From contig NZ_JAUNLP010000002.1 in assembly GCF_030532195.1 (NCBI RefSeq), forward strand, positions 1-64,000: 64,000 nucleotides of DNA, written 5' to 3'. The notes beneath the pieces were generated by a model. It was not told where the DNA came from and searched no databases. It saw nothing but the letters and a program-made list of their open reading frames with translations. This DNA comes from Corynebacterium sp. (GTDB lineage Bacteria > Actinomycetota > Actinomycetes > Mycobacteriales > Mycobacteriaceae). Position 1 is the stretch's first letter, and each line of letters starts with the position of its first letter. This document shows positions 12,257-23,471 of this stretch, piece by piece. A program made the position numbers and the translations under genes.

Positions 12257-14749
12257 CTAGCCACGCAGCTTGGCGCCGTGACGCTCGGCGGCCAGCTCGA
12301 TGGCAGCTTCGCGCGCGGCCGACGCCTCTTCTTCCTTCAGCGTACGGTCCGGTGCGCGGAAGCGCAGCGAGTAAGCCAGGGAGCGAACCCCCTCGCCCAT
12401 CTGCTCGGAACGGTAGACGTCGAAGATGCGGATGGACTCCAGCAGTTCACCGGCACCCTCAGCCAGGGTCTTTTCCACCTCAGCGGCAGAGACCTCATCG
12501 CTGACAATCAGGGCGACATCCTGGTGAACAGCCGGGAACGGGCTGAGCACAGGTGCCGGCAGGTGCTCGGTCAGCGGCAGTGCATCCAAGTTGATCTCCA
12601 TTGCGCAGGTGCGCTCTGGCAGGCCAGCGTCCTTGCAGACCTTCGGGTGCAGCTCACCGGCGTGGCCGACAACCTGGCCGTCGACAAGCAGCTCAGCACA
12701 ACGGCCCGGGTGCCATGGCAGCACCTCGGCGTTGCGGACCTCCAGCTCCACGTTCGCGGCGCGAGCCACAGTGCGAGCGGCTTCAATGGCATCGGCCACG
12801 CCGTATGCGCTCTCGTCACCCCACGGGGTGTCCAGCTGAATACGACCGCAAGCGACGGTTGCGACATGCAGTGGCTGCTCCGGCAGGGACTCCAGCAGCT
12901 GCTTTCGCTCGGCCTCGCTCGGCAGCTGAGCGGTCGACAGCATCGGCGACTTACCAGTGCCGCGCTCGATGGAGACCTGCTCAACGCCATAGAGCGCGAG
13001 ATCCACCTGACCGCGGGCGACATTGCGCTTCAACGACTCCAGCATTGCCGGCAACAGCGTGGTACCCAGCTGTGCGTGCGAGGACTCCAGCGGGTTGATG
13101 ACCTTCACCGTGTTGCGACGCGGGTCATCGGCATCCAGACCCCAAACGTCGAAGACATCGTTGGCGGTAAACGGAGTCGGCAGAATTTCCAGGTAGCCAG
13201 TGTGTGCCAGCGCGTGGCCGACAGCGCGACGGCGACGCTGACGCTGCGTCAGACCGCGACCGGCCGGAGCGATTGGCAGCACGACCGGAATGTCCTCCAG
13301 GCCCTCCAGTCGCAGAATTTCCTCGACCAAGTCGGCGGACATGTTCAAATCCGGGCGCCAGGTCGGCGGAGTGACAGCCAGGACATCACCGTTGTCAACG
13401 ACCTCACAGCCAACCTCGCGCAGGCGGCTTACGACGGTCTCACGCGGGTAGTCCACACCAGCGACAACGCTGGCGCGGTCGGCTGGGAACTCGATGGTCG
13501 GCATTTCGGCGACATCGCCGATGAGAGTGCGACCGGAGTCAATGGTGCCACCGGCAAGGTCTGCCAGCAGCTGGCAGGCGAGATCCAGGGCCGGCTCTAC
13601 CAAAGCGGTGTCGACGCCACGCTCGAATCGTCGTGAAGCCTCGGAGGAGAGCTTGTGACGGCGACCGCTGCGGAAGACGTTGAGTGGGGACCAGTTAGCA
13701 GCTTCGAAGACGACCTCGGTGGTCTCGTCGGAGATCTCGGAGGTCTCGCCGCCCATGATGCCGGCCAGCGACTGGATGCCGTTATCATCGCAAATGACGA
13801 CATCGCTGTCAGAGAGCTTGCGCTCAACGTGGTCGAGAGTAGTGAAGGTCTCCCCTGCCTTGGCGTTGCGAATATGCAGGCCACCGGCAATCTTGGCACC
13901 GTCAAAGGCGTGCATCGGCTGACCGATCAGCAGCATGACGTAGTTGGTGATGTCGGTCGGCAGATTCACCGGGCGCTGACCGGACAGCAGCAGACGACGG
14001 CGCATCCACCACGGGGTCTGGGCGGTGGCGTCGATGCCGGTGACGCGGCGCAGACCGAAGCGACGGGTGTTGGTGTCCTCGTCGATGGTGACGTTCAAGA
14101 CCTCACCTTCGGCCGGAATCTCCTTGACCGCGGCCGGGTCGGTGAATGGAAGGTCGAAAGCGGAGCAAATCTCGCGGCCGAGACCGCGGGCAGACAGTGC
14201 GTAACCGCGGTCCGGGGTGATGTTGACTTCGAACTTCTCATCGTCCAAGCCCACAAAGGACTTGGCGCACTCACCGATTTCAGCAGGCAGCTCCGGCAGC
14301 GTCAGAATGCCCGAGGAAGAATCGGTCAGACCGAGTTCGGCCTCAGAGCAGAGCATGCCGTTGGACATCTTGCCGTAGGTCTTACGGGAAGAAATGGCGA
14401 AGCCGCCCGGCAGCACGCAGCCCGGCAGCGCGACAATCACAATGGAGCCCTCTTCGAAGTTGCGGGCACCACAGATAATCTCCTGCAACTCGCCGGTGCC
14501 GTTGGCATCGCCAACATTGACGTGGCAGAAGCGAATCGGCTTCTTGAAGCCTTCCAACTCCTCAATCTGCTCCACGCGACCGAAGACCAGTGGGCCTTCA
14601 ATCTGCTCCAGTGGCTCATGTCCCTCGGTTTCAAAACCGACGCGGATGAAGCCCGCATCGAGCTCATCCGGGGTGACAGACCAGTCCGGGTTGGTGGCAT
14701 TTTCTGGGCCGCGAACAATATCAGTGACCCACGACTGTGGAATGAACAT
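12257..14749 (-). CDS. pheT: Phenylalanyl-tRNA synthetase beta subunit
   Basis: The 830-residue large subunit of the heterotetrameric PheRS. An N-terminal tRNA-binding (OB) domain carries EGPLVFGRVEQIEELEG and FEEGSIVIVALPGCVLPGG. The B3/B4 editing domain follows (NITPDRGYALSARGLGREI near 255, LLIGQPMHAFDGAKI near 285). A catalytic-like core is present, and the C-terminus is an anticodon-binding ferredoxin-like domain (PFPAVHQDVALIVSDEV). It lies 33 bases behind pheS. Confidence 0.97.
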   Translation of the reverse strand: MFIPQSWVTDIVRGPENATNPDWSVTPDELDAGFIRVGFETEGHEPLEQIEGPLVFGRVEQIEELEGFKKPIRFCHVNVGDANGTGELQEIICGARNFEEGSIVIVALPGCVLPGGFAISSRKTYGKMSNGMLCSEAELGLTDSSSGILTLPELPAEIGECAKSFVGLDDEKFEVNITPDRGYALSARGLGREICSAFDLPFTDPAAVKEIPAEGEVLNVTIDEDTNTRRFGLRRVTGIDATAQTPWWMRRRLLLSGQRPVNLPTDITNYVMLLIGQPMHAFDGAKIAGGLHIRNAKAGETFTTLDHVERKLSDSDVVICDDNGIQSLAGIMGGETSEISDETTEVVFEAANWSPLNVFRSGRRHKLSSEASRRFERGVDTALVEPALDLACQLLADLAGGTIDSGRTLIGDVAEMPTIEFPADRASVVAGVDYPRETVVSRLREVGCEVVDNGDVLAVTPPTWRPDLNMSADLVEEILRLEGLEDIPVVLPIAPAGRGLTQRQRRRRAVGHALAHTGYLEILPTPFTANDVFDVWGLDADDPRRNTVKVINPLESSHAQLGTTLLPAMLESLKRNVARGQVDLALYGVEQVSIERGTGKSPMLSTAQLPSEAERKQLLESLPEQPLHVATVACGRIQLDTPWGDESAYGVADAIEAARTVARAANVELEVRNAEVLPWHPGRCAELLVDGQVVGHAGELHPKVCKDAGLPERTCAMEINLDALPLTEHLPAPVLSPFPAVHQDVALIVSDEVSAAEVEKTLAEGAGELLESIRIFDVYRSEQMGEGVRSLAYSLRFRAPDRTLKEEEASAAREAAIELAAERHGAKLRG

Positions 14750-14782
14750 GTAAGTAAAACTCCTAATCTGTAGGTCAGTGAA

Positions 14783-15892
<1,110 letters not shown>

Positions 15893-15942
15893 TCACGCCC
15901 GCGCACGCACCTCGCCTTGAGCCAATTGGGCAAATTTTTCCG

Positions 15943-16779
15943 CTACTTTCCGCGGACGGTCTCCCACAGGCACATAGCCGCTGCTGTCGCGAGGTTCAAC
16001 GACTCGGCCTTACCTTTAATCGGGATGGACACACTGGCATTTGCTACCGCCGTAACCTCCTGCGATAGGCCATGTGCTTCATTGCCGAAAAGCCAGGCGA
16101 CGGGACCGTCGGGAAGCGAATCGACTCCGAGCGTCAGCGTGCCGTCCATAGCGGTGGCGAGTGTGGTAAATCCCGCTTCCACTACCTTCTCCAGCACGGT
16201 GTTGATGTCGCGCTCGCGTGCGACCGACGTATGAAAGACCGAGCCCGCCGACGAGCGCACGGCCTTCGAACCCAGCGGATCGACCGAGTCTCCCGCGAGG
16301 ATTACCGCACCTGCTCCGAGCGCATCGGTCATGCGAACGATTGTGCCAACGTTGCCGGGGTCGTTGCACTCGACCGGAATGACTAAGCAACCGGCAGCTT
16401 TGCCCGCAGCGATGGCGTCTTCAAGAGTGCTGGACACCGCTTCGGTATCGCAGACGGCGAAGAGTCCGGTGGTGGTGACTGTTTCGCTTAAGGAGCGGGC
16501 AGCGGAGTCGTCGATAAGCGAAACGGAATTGCGCCGCGCGTTCGGCGATTCAAGGTAACCGAGGAGCAGATCGTGAAATTGCTCGGCGGCGGCTGCGGTG
16601 ACGAAGATATCCACGATGGCCCCAGCGCGAATGGCGGCATCGACGGAGTTGAAGCCTTCGATGAGGAACCGGCCGGTCTTCCTGCGCTTTGCGGCGCGGT
16701 GAAGCTGGATTGCCGCAGACACTCGTGGCGTGCGAGGGGTGTACGGCTCGTCGTTGAGGTGCAGCGCAGTGTTAACCAT
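15943..16779 (-). CDS. SpoU/TrmH-family rRNA 2'-O-methyltransferase
   Basis: A 278-residue RNA methyltransferase. The N-terminal substrate-binding segment holds RRKTGRFLIEGFNSVDAAI. The SPOUT knot domain carries the three motifs: NDPGNVGTIVRMTDALGAGAV near 160, WLFGNEAHGLSQEV near 232, and SIPIKGKAESLNLATAAAMCLWE near 250. Position between rplT and pheS is conserved in actinobacteria, where a TsnR-like rRNA methyltransferase is usual. The exact target base cannot be assigned. Confidence 0.92.
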   Translation of the reverse strand: MVNTALHLNDEPYTPRTPRVSAAIQLHRAAKRRKTGRFLIEGFNSVDAAIRAGAIVDIFVTAAAAEQFHDLLLGYLESPNARRNSVSLIDDSAARSLSETVTTTGLFAVCDTEAVSSTLEDAIAAGKAAGCLVIPVECNDPGNVGTIVRMTDALGAGAVILAGDSVDPLGSKAVRSSAGSVFHTSVARERDINTVLEKVVEAGFTTLATAMDGTLTLGVDSLPDGPVAWLFGNEAHGLSQEVTAVANASVSIPIKGKAESLNLATAAAMCLWETVRGK

Positions 16780-16826
16780 GGTGACTAATCCTAATGGTGC
16801 CGGACGAGATTGATAAAGATTGATAA

Positions 16827-16868
16827 AGAAAAACCGCCGATGGGCGTTTACCCATACGGCGGTTTTTC
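16827..16868 (-). terminator. Terminator behind the infC-rpmI-rplT operon
   Basis: AAAAACCGCCGATGGG pairs across a small loop with CCCATACGGCGGTTTTT, with one unpaired A on the right arm. U runs occur on both strands, so it can act in both directions. It separates rplT from the rRNA methyltransferase gene. Confidence 0.88.
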
Positions 16869-16942
16869 TATCAGCAAGTTAAGTGCTGACGCTTAGCCGG
16901 GCGCTTGTCGACGGTCCGACGCGAGACTACCTCGCGGCTGCT

Positions 16943-17326
16943 TTACTTAGCAGCTGGAGCGTTGACATCCTCCGGCAGAGCGTCCTTGGCAACCTTGACC
17001 AGAGCAGCGAATGCCTGCGGGTCGTTGACTGCCATCTCAGCCAGGTTCTTGCGGTCAACCTCAACGCCAGCCAGGTTCAGGCCCTGGATGAAACGGTTGT
17101 AGGTGATGTCGTTTGCGCGGGCAGCAGCGTTGATACGCTGAATCCACAGGCGACGGAACTGACCCTTGCGGTGGCGGCGATCGCGGAACTCGTAGGTCTT
17201 GGAGTGGAGCATCTGCTCCTTGGCCTTGCGGTACAGGCGGGAGCGCTGACCACGGTAGCCCTTTGCGGAATCGAGAACTTCGCGACGCTTCTTCTTAGCG
17301 TTAACAGACCGCTTCACACGTGCCAC
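16943..17326 (-). CDS. rplT: 50S ribosomal protein L20
   Basis: A 127-residue basic protein starting at GTG ([15 protein letters not shown]). It is one of the first proteins needed for 23S assembly. Family landmarks are [38 protein letters not shown], and [22 protein letters not shown]. Length is standard. Third gene of the operon. Confidence 0.98.
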   Translation of the reverse strand: MARVKRSVNAKKKRREVLDSAKGYRGQRSRLYRKAKEQMLHSKTYEFRDRRHRKGQFRRLWIQRINAAARANDITYNRFIQGLNLAGVEVDRKNLAEMAVNDPQAFAALVKVAKDALPEDVNAPAAK

Positions 17327-17403
17327 GGTGATACTTCCTTTTCGTTGTCTTTAAGAACTAGTGAAATTAAGAGGGCGATAGCCCTGGGACGAGGCTTGAA
17401 AAA

Positions 17404-17598
17404 TTAAGCCTTGCCCAGCAGACGCTTGACGCGCTTGACGTCCGACTTAGCAACGTCCGTGGTGCCCTTCAGGCGACGGGTACGAGTGGACGGCTTGCCC
17501 TCCAGGAGGTGGCGGCGGTTAGCCTGCTCGCGGCGCAGCTTGCCGGAACCGGTAACCTTGATGCGCTTTGCGGTGCCCTTGTGGGTCTTCTGCTTCAT
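17404..17598 (-). CDS. rpmI: 50S ribosomal protein L35
   Basis: A 64-residue basic ribosomal protein ([21 protein letters not shown]). The N-terminal KTHKG-AKR pattern and C-terminal VKRLLG are diagnostic. It sits between infC and rplT, 77 bases from each. Confidence 0.98.
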   Translation of the reverse strand: MKQKTHKGTAKRIKVTGSGKLRREQANRRHLLEGKPSTRTRRLKGTTDVAKSDVKRVKRLLGKA

Positions 17599-17675
17599 TT
17601 TTAAAACTCTCCCCTACCGATCTTTGACGCTCGTGGCGCAAAGATCTCGTTTACAACCATTTCTGGTCAGGTCGG

Positions 17676-18200
17676 TTACTTCTTACCCTTATTCCGAACC
17701 GGCCCCAGGACCATAGTCATGTTGCGACCGTCCTGCTTCGGTCGAGCCTCAACGACGCCGTACTCTTCGACGTCAGCGGCCAGACGCTCCAGCAAGCGGA
17801 ATCCCAGTTCTGGACGAGACTGCTCGCGGCCACGGAACATAATCGTGACCTTGACCTTCGAACCCTTTTCCAAGAAACGAACAACGTTGTTCTTCTTGGT
17901 TTCGTAGTCGTGGTCATCAATCTTCGGACGGAACTTCTGTTCCTTGACCACAGTCTGCTGCTGGTTCTTTCGAGCCTCGCGCGCCTTCTGGGCTTGTTCG
18001 TACTTGAACTTGCCGTAGTCCATAATCTTGGCGACCGGCGGCTTTGCTCGCGGAGCGACCTCAACCAGGTCAAGGTCTGCTTCGTAAGCGAGCTTGAGTG
18101 CGTCACCGGTACGGACAACGCCCACCTGCTCACCGTTCGGTCCTACAAGGCGGACTTCCGGTACTCGAATATCCTCGTTAATACGAGCTTCAGCGCTGAT
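17676..18200 (-). CDS. infC: Translation initiation factor IF-3, probable ATC start
   Basis: IF3 binds the 30S subunit and rejects non-AUG starts. Conserved sequence begins at [20 protein letters not shown] and continues through [22 protein letters not shown] to [12 protein letters not shown] and [11 protein letters not shown]. The only start with a good ribosome site is the ATC at 18198-18200, preceded by AGGAGG with a 4-base gap. No ATG or GTG lies near. In-frame TTGs upstream (for example 18287, and residue 21 of that longer frame) lack a comparable site and precede non-conserved sequence. From ATC the protein is 174 residues. A rare start codon matches the known AUU autoregulation of E. 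coli infC. Confidence 0.93.
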   Translation of the reverse strand: MSAEARINEDIRVPEVRLVGPNGEQVGVVRTGDALKLAYEADLDLVEVAPRAKPPVAKIMDYGKFKYEQAQKAREARKNQQQTVVKEQKFRPKIDDHDYETKKNNVVRFLEKGSKVKVTIMFRGREQSRPELGFRLLERLAADVEEYGVVEARPKQDGRNMTMVLGPVRNKGKK

Positions 18201-18609
18201 GTGGCCTCCTAGGTTGAACCTGAACAATCTTCGTTTCAAACCGCGATAGCAAGCGGGAAAGGAAGAAAAGCCACGCGTCTGCAACAACTACATTCTCAGT
18301 GCTGCAAAAGGACGCCTTCCAATCACGTGATTGACCAAACAATCACCGATTAGGGTGGACCCCGGCGCTACCGTAATTCTTTGGCGCTCCAAGGGTGGGA
18401 CTTAAATCCTCTTCGCTGCCGAATGCCCCTTAACACCCCACTACCTGATTTCAGGCAGCAGATATCGAAGCACTCTGGCGGTCGTAGTCGAGATAGTAGC
18501 ACAGCCCTTTCATCGAGGCAAAACAGTGCTGCGGCAACGCGGTTCCTGACAGCCAGAAGCCCCAATACGTTGTCCGCAGTTCCACCCGCGGTCGCCGTTT
18601 TCTGATTAT
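18201..18609. other. Region between infC and uvrA
   Basis: No credible gene is seen. It should contain the infC operon promoter and leader. Notable content is a perfect 14-bp palindrome (18320-18333) followed by a partial copy AATCACCGATT. I did not find a clear intrinsic terminator for uvrA. Confidence 0.5.
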
Positions 18610-21462
18610 CTACTGAAGCAGAGGCTTCAGGTACTCACCGGTGTGGGAACCCGAAAACTGTGCGACCTCTTCCGGAGTTCCCTCCACTACCACGGTGCCG
18701 CCGCCGGAGCCGCCTTCGGGGCCCATATCAATAATCCAGTCCGCAGACTTGATGACATCCAGGTTGTGCTCAATAACAATGACGGTATTGCCCTTGTCCA
18801 CCAGCCCCTGGAGCACCAGCATCAGCTTGCGGATGTCCTCAAAGTGCAGGCCCGTAGTCGGCTCATCCAGGATGTAGACCGTGCGCCCCTTAGAGCGCTT
18901 CTGTAGCTCACTGGCCAACTTCACACGCTGCGCTTCTCCACCGGAGAGCGTGGTTGCCGCTTGCCCCAGGCGGACATAGCCCAAGCCGACGTCGACAAGC
19001 GTATTGAGGTAGCGCGCAATCGACTGGATTGGTTCGAAGAACTCGGCAGCCTCAGAGATGGGCATGTCCAATACCTCTGCGATGGTCTTGCCCTTGTAGC
19101 GAACCTCAAGGGTCTCTCGGTTGTAGCGGGCACCATGGCAAACCTCACACGGAACGTAGACATCTGGCAGGAAGTTCATCTCAATCTTGATGGTGCCGTC
19201 GCCCTTACAAGCCTCACAGCGACCGCCCTTGACGTTGAAGCTGAACCGCCCCGGCTTGTAGCCACGGACCTTGGCCTCCTGCGTCTCGGCGAAGAGGTTG
19301 CGAATCTTATCGAACACACCGGTGTAAGCCGCTGGGTTCGAACGCGGGGTGCGACCAATCGGCGACTGATCAACCTGGACGAGCTTGTCCAACTGATCAA
19401 GGCCCTCAACGCGGCTGTGACGACCCGGCACCTGACGAGCACCGTTGAGCTCATTGCTCATTACCTTCGCCAGAATCTCATTGACCAGCGTGGACTTACC
19501 GGAACCGGACACACCTGTGACACAGGTCAGCACTCCGAGCGGGAACTTCACGTCAATCTTTTTCAGATTGTTCTCGCGGGCACCGCGCACTGTCACCATG
19601 CGGGACTTATCAATCGCACGACGTGACTCCGGCACGGCGAGCACGCGGCGACCAGACAGGTACGCACCGGTCAGGGAGTCCTCGCACTCGACGATGCCAC
19701 CTGGTTCACCCTGGTAGACAATCTCACCGCCGTATTCACCGGCCTTCGGGCCAATGTCCACCAGCCAGTCGGCCTCACGAATAGTGTCCTCATCATGCTC
19801 GACCACAATGAGGGTATTGCCCAGGTCACGGAGGTTCTTCAGCGTCTTGATCAGGCGGTTATTGTCGCGCTGATGCAGACCAATCGAGGGCTCATCCAAC
19901 ACGTAGAGCACCCCGGCCAGACCAGAGCCGATTTGCGTGGCCAGGCGAATGCGCTGCGCCTCACCACCGGACAGAGTACCGGCAGAACGCGAAAGCGACA
20001 GGTAATCCAAGCCGACATCGAGCAGGAATTTCAGTCGCGCCTGCACCTCGCGCAGCACGCGGCCGGCAATCATCTCCTCGCGCTTGCCCAGCGTCAACGA
20101 GTTCAAAAACGCAGAGCTATCATGCACCGACAGCTCAGTGAGCTCGGCAATATTCTTCTGCCCGAACTCCGACGAATCCAGCGTGACAGACAGAATTTCT
20201 GGCCGCAGACGCGTGCCATTACACGCAGGACACGGCACTTCACGCATGTAGCCCTGGAAGCGATCCTTCTGGGACTCGCTTTCTGCCTGCGACAACTTGC
20301 GGTGCAGGTACGGCATGACGCCTTCAAATGGCGCGGTGTACTGACGTGTACGGCCATAACGGTTGCGGTAGCGCACCGTCACCTTATGGCTCGAACCATG
20401 CAGCAGTGCCTTGCGCTGCGGCGCCGTGAGGTCTTCAAAAGGCGTGGTCGGATCAAAGCTCATCTCGGTTGCCAGCCCCTCGACAAGCTTTTCAAAGTAC
20501 TTCTTATTCAGCGTCTGACGCCACGGGGCAATCGCCTCCAGCGTTGGCAGCGACGGATCCGGAATGACCAGGTCCGTATCCACTTCAAGCTTGGTGCCAA
20601 TGCCGTCACACTCTGGACATGCGCCGTACGGAGAGTTAAAGGAAAACGACCGAGGCTCCAGCTCATCGATGGCGATGCGGTGACCATTCGGGCAGGCCAT
20701 CTTTTCCGAGAACCGCTGGGTTCGACGCGGGTCATCCGCCTCTAGCCCGACAGCGTCGATAACCACGACGCCGTCGGCAAGCAAAAGCGCCGTTTCGACG
20801 GAGTCCGTGAGCCTGCGCTGCTGCGAATCCTTGACCTGCAGACGGTCAATGACCACGTCAATATCGTGCTTGACCTGCTTTTTCAGCTTCGGCGGATCCG
20901 ATAGACGATGCATCTCGCCGTCAACGATGACGCGAGCGTAGCCCTCTGACGCGAGCTTTTCGAACAAATCCACAAACTCGCCCTTGCGCGTGCGCACAAC
21001 CGGCGCGAGCACCTGGAACTTAGTTCCCTCCGGCATCTCCATGACCTGGTCGACGATCTGCTGCGGAGTCTGCGAGGAAATCTTCTCCCCACACGTCGGG
21101 CAGTGCGGCGTACCGGTGCGCGCGTAGAGCAGACGCAGGTAGTCATAGACCTCAGTAATCGTGCCGACGGTGGAACGTGGGTTGCGGTTCGTTGACTTCT
21201 GATCAATCGACACCGCCGGCGACAGGCCCTCAATCATCTCGACATCGGGCTTTTCCATCTGGCCCAAAAACATACGCGCGTACGAGCTCAGCGACTCCAC
21301 ATAACGGCGCTGCCCCTCAGCGAAAATTGTGTCAAAAGCCAGCGACGACTTACCCGAGCCAGACAATCCGGTGAACACCACCATTTTGTCCCTGGGCAAG
21401 TCAATGTCGACGCCCTTTAGATTGTGCTCACGGGCGCCACGGACCACTAGACGTTCAGCCAC
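18610..21462 (-). CDS. uvrA: Excinuclease ABC subunit A
   Basis: A 950-residue damage-recognition ATPase of nucleotide excision repair. Two ABC modules are visible: Walker [16 protein letters not shown] near 34 and [15 protein letters not shown] in the second half, with signature motifs [12 protein letters not shown] and [12 protein letters not shown]. Zinc-binding cysteines occur in CPTCGEK, CPECDG and CEACKGDG. The GTG at 21462 is preferred over the TTG at 21477, because TGAGG lies 9 bases before it and the resulting N-terminus [14 protein letters not shown] matches the family. A LexA-like box lies 64 bases upstream. Confidence 0.97.
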   Translation of the reverse strand: MAERLVVRGAREHNLKGVDIDLPRDKMVVFTGLSGSGKSSLAFDTIFAEGQRRYVESLSSYARMFLGQMEKPDVEMIEGLSPAVSIDQKSTNRNPRSTVGTITEVYDYLRLLYARTGTPHCPTCGEKISSQTPQQIVDQVMEMPEGTKFQVLAPVVRTRKGEFVDLFEKLASEGYARVIVDGEMHRLSDPPKLKKQVKHDIDVVIDRLQVKDSQQRRLTDSVETALLLADGVVVIDAVGLEADDPRRTQRFSEKMACPNGHRIAIDELEPRSFSFNSPYGACPECDGIGTKLEVDTDLVIPDPSLPTLEAIAPWRQTLNKKYFEKLVEGLATEMSFDPTTPFEDLTAPQRKALLHGSSHKVTVRYRNRYGRTRQYTAPFEGVMPYLHRKLSQAESESQKDRFQGYMREVPCPACNGTRLRPEILSVTLDSSEFGQKNIAELTELSVHDSSAFLNSLTLGKREEMIAGRVLREVQARLKFLLDVGLDYLSLSRSAGTLSGGEAQRIRLATQIGSGLAGVLYVLDEPSIGLHQRDNNRLIKTLKNLRDLGNTLIVVEHDEDTIREADWLVDIGPKAGEYGGEIVYQGEPGGIVECEDSLTGAYLSGRRVLAVPESRRAIDKSRMVTVRGARENNLKKIDVKFPLGVLTCVTGVSGSGKSTLVNEILAKVMSNELNGARQVPGRHSRVEGLDQLDKLVQVDQSPIGRTPRSNPAAYTGVFDKIRNLFAETQEAKVRGYKPGRFSFNVKGGRCEACKGDGTIKIEMNFLPDVYVPCEVCHGARYNRETLEVRYKGKTIAEVLDMPISEAAEFFEPIQSIARYLNTLVDVGLGYVRLGQAATTLSGGEAQRVKLASELQKRSKGRTVYILDEPTTGLHFEDIRKLMLVLQGLVDKGNTVIVIEHNLDVIKSADWIIDMGPEGGSGGGTVVVEGTPEEVAQFSGSHTGEYLKPLLQ

Positions 21463-21525
21463 AGTGGGAAACCTCAATTCGTCGACGATTTGCTGCTCAC
21501 TAGTCTACAGGCGAGAAACAATTTT

Positions 21526-21541
21526 TCGCACATGTGTTCAG
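21526..21541. promoter_or_regulatory. Candidate LexA (SOS) box between uvrA and the hydrolase gene
   Basis: TCGCACATGTGTTCAG matches the corynebacterial LexA consensus TCGAAMANNTGTTCGA at 11 of 14 defined positions. It is centred about 70 bases upstream of the uvrA start, and uvrA is a classical SOS gene. The divergent metallo-hydrolase gene could share it. Confidence 0.5.
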
Positions 21542-21612
21542 CGCGTATTTGTGTTCTCCCATATCAGGCGCATTCCTAGCATGCTTTGCACGTCATCATT
21601 ACGCTGGGGCGC

Positions 21613-22317
21613 ATGAACGACATCACTATCAGTACCTATAGCAATTCGCCAACGACCCGGGGCGTGGAACGCATCGACTACGGCAACGTCACCATTTATA
21701 AGACCTCGGTCGGCCCGATGGAGAACAATGTCTACCTGCTTGTGGATTCACGCAAGCCGGACAACTCCCTTCTCATCGACGCCGCCACGGATGCCGAGCA
21801 CCTCCGCAACCTCGTTGACCATGTCGGCGCGCAGGTGCGCACTATCGTCACCACGCACTCCCACGGCGATCACGTCCAGGCTCTCGGCGAGCTGCTCGAA
21901 GTCTTCCCCGCCCGCCACATCACCTCCGCACTCGACGCGGCAGATATCCCCGAGCCCGCCGACCAACAGCTAGACGGCGGCGAGACCATCGCCTTCGGCG
22001 ACGGTATCGAACTGCCCACATTCATCCTGCGCGGACACACCAAGGGCGGGCTCTGTCTCGCACTGTCCTCCAAGGCAGCAGGCGCGCTTGACGACGGCTC
22101 CGTCTCTCACCACCTCTTTGTAGGCGACAGCATCTTCCCCGGTGGTGTCGGAAAAACGTATTCCCCGGAAGATTTCACGCAGCTTGTCGACGACACAGAG
22201 GCGCGAGTCTTCCGCGTCTATCCGGCCGACTCGGTTATTCACCCTGGTCACGGCAAGGACACCACCGTTGGCACGGAAAGCCCACAGGTTCCGCAGTGGC
22301 GGGAGCGCGGTTGGTAG
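21613..22317 (+). CDS. MBL-fold metallo-hydrolase
   Basis: A 234-residue protein of the metallo-beta-lactamase superfamily, probably of the hydroxyacylglutathione/thiol hydrolase type. Metal ligands are visible in THSHGDH (near residue 79), in FVGDSIF near 170 and in HPGHG near 213. A start nine codons upstream (21586) is possible. The gene is divergent from uvrA, an arrangement common in corynebacteria and mycobacteria. The substrate is unknown; a mycothiol conjugate is one possibility. Confidence 0.85.
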   Translation: MNDITISTYSNSPTTRGVERIDYGNVTIYKTSVGPMENNVYLLVDSRKPDNSLLIDAATDAEHLRNLVDHVGAQVRTIVTTHSHGDHVQALGELLEVFPARHITSALDAADIPEPADQQLDGGETIAFGDGIELPTFILRGHTKGGLCLALSSKAAGALDDGSVSHHLFVGDSIFPGGVGKTYSPEDFTQLVDDTEARVFRVYPADSVIHPGHGKDTTVGTESPQVPQWRERGW

Positions 22318-22352
22318 CAGACTGGTAGAAAGGGGAAAAACCTTTTCATTTC

Positions 22353-22374
22353 GCCCGACATAAATAGGTCGGGC
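22353..22374. other. Hairpin between hydrolase and DoxX genes
   Basis: GCCCGAC and GTCGGGC form a 7-bp stem with an 8-base loop. A weaker AAAGG/CCTTT hairpin with a T-rich tail lies just before it (22330-22350) and may be the actual terminator of the hydrolase gene. Neither has a long U run. Confidence 0.35.
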
Positions 22375-22457
22375 TGCGTAGGATTGATAGTGAAATTAGC
22401 GACCAGGCGGCTGCGAAATGGTGGTCTTACCTGGACGATGAAGGAGATGGGAATTAA

Positions 22458-23336
22458 ATGATTCGCAAGTTTGCCCGACCAATGCTGGCTTCGGTCTTCG
22501 TTGCCGATGGTGTCGATACGCTGCGGAACCAGAAGGATCATGAGCAAGGCGCACGCGAGCTGATTGCCCGTGTCCGCTCGGTAACTCCGAACCAGTACAA
22601 CGCTTACGTTCCCAGCGACGAAAAGACTGTGATTAAGGTTGTCGCCGGCACCAAGATTGCCGCCGGTTCCCTTTACGCCTTCGGCAAGGCACCTCGCGTC
22701 GCCGCTACCGCGCTGGTCCTGGCACAGGTTCCCACCATGCTGGCTCGCCACGCTTTCTGGGAGACTCAGGACAAGCAGGAAAAGGCTTCCCGCCGCACTG
22801 GTTTCCTGACTGATATCGGCCTGCTCGGCGGCCTGTTCCTGGCTACTGCTGACACTGACGGAAAGCCGGGCCTGGCTTGGCGCGCTGAGGATGCCGGTAA
22901 GCGCTTGAACAAGCAGGTTCAGTCCGCACTGCCGACCAAGTCCGAGGCGGAAAAGCGTACCGAGGAAATGAATAAGGCCTTCGCTTCCGCTGGCGAGAAC
23001 GTCCGTGAGAAGGCCGGCGAGTTCCGCGACAAGGCAGCTGAAGTCGCTGAGGACGCTCGCGAGTACGTCGAGGACAACAAGGACGACTGGCGCGAGCAGG
23101 TCACCGAGGCCTTCGACAACGCTAAGGCTTACGTCGAGGACAACAAGGACGACTGGATCTCCAAGGCCACCGAGCTCGCCGAAGAGGCTCGCGACCGCGC
23201 TGAGGATTTCGCCAAGGACTTCAAGAAGGACACCAAGAAGCAGCGCAAGGCAGCCAAGAAGGCTGCTAAGAAGGCGCAGAAGAACGCTCGCAAGCAGACG
23301 AAGAAGGCTGAGAAGGCCATCGATTCCGCACTGTAA
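22458..23336 (+). CDS. DoxX-family membrane protein with lysine/alanine-rich tail
   Basis: A 292-residue protein. The first 150 or so residues match DoxX family proteins, with hydrophobic segments around 60-75, 78-95 and 115-130. From about 155 on it becomes a charged helical tail. Within it the segment YVEDNKDDW occurs twice (23065-23091 and 23131-23157), followed by a KK-rich end (KKAAKKAQKNARKQTKKAEKA). The tail resembles lysine-rich C-termini of mycobacterial HBHA or HupB-like proteins, though only in composition. A strong terminator follows. Confidence 0.8.
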   Translation: MIRKFARPMLASVFVADGVDTLRNQKDHEQGARELIARVRSVTPNQYNAYVPSDEKTVIKVVAGTKIAAGSLYAFGKAPRVAATALVLAQVPTMLARHAFWETQDKQEKASRRTGFLTDIGLLGGLFLATADTDGKPGLAWRAEDAGKRLNKQVQSALPTKSEAEKRTEEMNKAFASAGENVREKAGEFRDKAAEVAEDAREYVEDNKDDWREQVTEAFDNAKAYVEDNKDDWISKATELAEEARDRAEDFAKDFKKDTKKQRKAAKKAAKKAQKNARKQTKKAEKAIDSAL

Positions 23337-23400
23337 ACTGCGCTATTCACCGCTAGCTATCGCTAGCCATATTGCGCTTGCCGCACAAGCGCTATACTTA

Positions 23401-23437
23401 AACGCTCCCCACGCCCCGGTTGGCGTGTGGGGGCGTT
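23401..23437 (+). terminator. Terminator of the DoxX gene
   Basis: AACGC-TCCCC-ACGCC pairs with GGCGT-GTGGG-GGCGTT, with one bulge, and a T-rich tail (TTTCATTATTTTT) follows. This hairpin covers an in-frame GTG at 23427, which argues against that codon being the start of the next gene. Confidence 0.85.
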
Positions 23438-23471
23438 TCATTATTTTTCGACCACGTTGGAGGAGACTAGG

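Noticed and set aside
12098..13636. Plus-strand frame of about 512 codons opposite pheT
   Set aside because: Same shadow effect; pheT is complete and conserved on the other strand.
18368..18565. Minus-strand 65-codon frame upstream of infC
   Set aside because: No ribosome site, odd Cys/Arg-rich composition and overlap with the likely promoter region.
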